From the NCBI GenBank assembly GCA_934511465.1, contig CAKSWG010000055.1:1-7278 (forward strand): 7,278 nucleotides of DNA, written 5' to 3'. How positions within the stretch are numbered: the stretch's first letter is position 1; each line of letters opens with the position of its first letter. Origin of the DNA: an uncultured Faecalibacterium sp. (GTDB taxonomy: Bacteria; Bacillota; Clostridia; Oscillospirales; Ruminococcaceae). Positions 6,586-7,278 of the stretch are shown piece after piece. Below the pieces are notes generated by a model that had not been told where the DNA came from, searched no databases, and saw only the letters and a list, made by a program, of their open reading frames with translations. Position numbers and translations under genes: made by a program.

Positions 6586-6614
6586 ATTATAAAGCGTTTC
6601 CGGTCATTTGTACA
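6586..6614 (-). promoter_or_regulatory. Candidate promoter upstream of Maff2
   Basis: On the minus strand TGTACA (6614-6609, 4 of 6 to consensus) and TATAAT (6591-6586) are spaced by exactly 17 bases, after the terminator of the coupling protein gene. The drawback is that a start about 7 bases after the -10 box would fall within or beyond the Shine-Dalgarno AAAGGAGA (6585-6578), giving an almost leaderless message. It may therefore be coincidental. Confidence 0.3.
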
Positions 6615-6689
6615 CACCCGAAATCTTGTGGTTTTACGCTGCATAACCGCAGCAAGGCTGATTTTCTGGTGCACCTTTCTAGCCGGGAT

Positions 6690-6719
6690 AAAAATAAAAC
6701 CGCCTACCGGGTCAGGCAG
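6690..6719 (-). terminator. Rho-independent terminator at the end of the coupling protein gene
   Basis: On the minus strand CTGCCT (6719-6714) pairs with AGGCGG (6705-6700), with one G-T wobble and an 8-base loop, followed by TTTTATTTTT (6699-6690). The left arm and loop include the TGA stop of the coupling protein gene (6714-6712). It should partly or wholly separate that gene from Maff2. Confidence 0.65.
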
Positions 6720-7218
6720 ACGGGAGCGAATCAGCGTCCACCACGATGAACTCATCACCGGGGTGGATTTTTTCTTTTCGGTTCAGATATTTTTCAATAT
6801 CGAAGGTGTTTTTGGGGTCGTAGTCCGAGGTCAGCTTGTAGTTGGGATGCTGGGTCAGGTCGTACTTGTCAGAAAGAAATGGTCTGACACCACGCAACTG
6901 CAAAATACACTTGCCGCCGTCCAGCACCGCCAGCTCATCCCGGCTCATAAGTTCGTGACCCAGTTTTTGGAACGATGTTCCGTAGGATGGCGAATTACCG
7001 CGCGTGTCCGAAGTGTTAAAAGAATCAATCGTTTCTTTTCCCAGCATCTCCGACAGGTCTTTCAGGGTGGTAGGCTCGCTGCCGCCGAGGAAAATCTGGC
7101 TGTCCATGTTGCCCACGATAGTGTCCGCATTGTCCTTGTAGATGGCTTTCAACTGGCTTCTCGCCTGCAAAACAAGGCAGGCGGAGATCTCACGGCTGCG
7201 GATATGCGATGCAGTGGA
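6712..7218 (-). pseudogene. C-terminal fragment of VirD4/TraG-type coupling ATPase
   Basis: The open frame of 168 residues carries the C-terminal part of a type IV coupling protein: RSREISACLVLQ, SQLKAIYKDNADTI, IFLGGSEPTTLKDLSEMLGK, and DGGKCILQLRGVRPFLSDKYD. In this family these follow the Walker B region; full proteins are near 600 residues, so about 400 residues with Walker A and B are missing. Reading upstream, family resemblance holds to the Ile at 7203-7201 and then stops (S-T-A-S-H instead of the usual NFxxLIA(T/S)), and an in-frame TGA stands at 7221-7219. No start with a ribosome binding site is visible. The coupling protein normally brings relaxase-DNA to the channel; this fragment cannot bind ATP. 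It may be split by an insertion or be an assembly junction. The frame inside the fragment is clean, suggesting a recent break. Confidence 0.85.
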
Positions 7219-7278
7219 TCAAAAAGTGGAACGTCTAAGGAATAGATATAAATATACCGATAAGGCAACATTTCGTTT
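7204..7278. other. AT-rich sequence of other origin at the right edge
   Basis: From about 7204 the sequence no longer fits the coupling protein and becomes AT-rich. It contains a short spaced direct repeat, TGGA-TCAAAAAG-TGGA, at 7215-7230. On the plus strand a GTG at 7214 opens a frame (VDQKVERLRNRYKYTDKATF, charged) that runs to the edge; on the minus strand another frame is also open. No family is recognised, and no terminal inverted repeat or target duplication can be judged from 75 bases. Confidence 0.5.

Noticed and set aside
6638..6653. Small inverted repeat GCTGC/GCAGC in the gap before Maff2
   Set aside because: A 5-bp stem with 6-base loop and no T tract; too weak to call a terminator or operator.
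6432..6758. 108-codon minus-strand open frame across Maff2 and the gap before it
   Set aside because: It overlaps the end of the coupling protein gene and most of Maff2 out of frame, with no family resemblance.
6628..7245. 205-codon plus-strand open frame opposite the coupling protein fragment
   Set aside because: It is antisense to the well-conserved TraG C-terminus and has no recognisable motif.
1..7278. CRISPR arrays, tRNA or rRNA genes, known riboswitches
   Set aside because: No regularly spaced repeats, no tRNA cloverleaf or rRNA-like stretches, and no recognised riboswitch were found on reading both strands.

Overview
The window is a stretch of the conjugation (type IV secretion) module of an integrative and conjugative element. 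It is of the Tn1549/CTn type common in gut Clostridia; Oscillospiraceae or Lachnospiraceae would fit, and Faecalibacterium is plausible but cannot be proved from this window. The evidence is the gene order on the minus strand, the protein families, moderately GC-rich coding sequence with AT-rich gaps, and strong AGGAGG-type ribosome binding sites. All genes I support are on the minus strand, so transcription runs from high to low coordinates.

Reading in the direction of transcription: (1) 7278-7204, a short AT-rich stretch that does not look like the gene it abuts. (2) 7218-6712, the C-terminal third of a VirD4/TraG-type coupling ATPase, cut off by an in-frame stop, with a terminator over its stop codon. 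(3) 6570-6355, a 71-residue Maff2-family membrane protein. (4) 6330-5268, an embedded two-gene cassette with a DUF3990 protein (possible ADP-ribosyltransferase-like toxin) overlapping a DUF3791 protein (possible antitoxin), a candidate promoter in front and a rho-independent terminator behind. (5) 5236-5162, a potentially structured leader or terminator. (6) 5131-5063, a 22-codon hydrophobic ORF with its own ribosome binding site. (7) A tightly packed secretion-channel operon: VirB6/TrbL-like polytopic protein (5049-4183), PrgI-family membrane protein (4169-3804, TTG start), VirB4/TraE-like ATPase (3832-1439), and a membrane-anchored cell-wall hydrolase of the CD1108/NlpC-P60 type (1442 to beyond the left edge).

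Together the VirB4-type ATPase, PrgI and the VirB6-like channel form the inner-membrane core of a Gram-positive mating apparatus. The NlpC/P60 protein would open peptidoglycan locally, and the coupling protein would deliver relaxase-bound DNA. The coupling protein here lacks its nucleotide-binding half, so this copy is either a decayed element, one split by an insertion just beyond the right edge, or an assembly junction. The most interesting parts are the DUF3990/DUF3791 cassette inside the transfer operon, the junction near 7204, and the structured stretch plus micro-ORF just upstream of the channel gene. The component genes belong to known families; I cannot claim an entirely new system.
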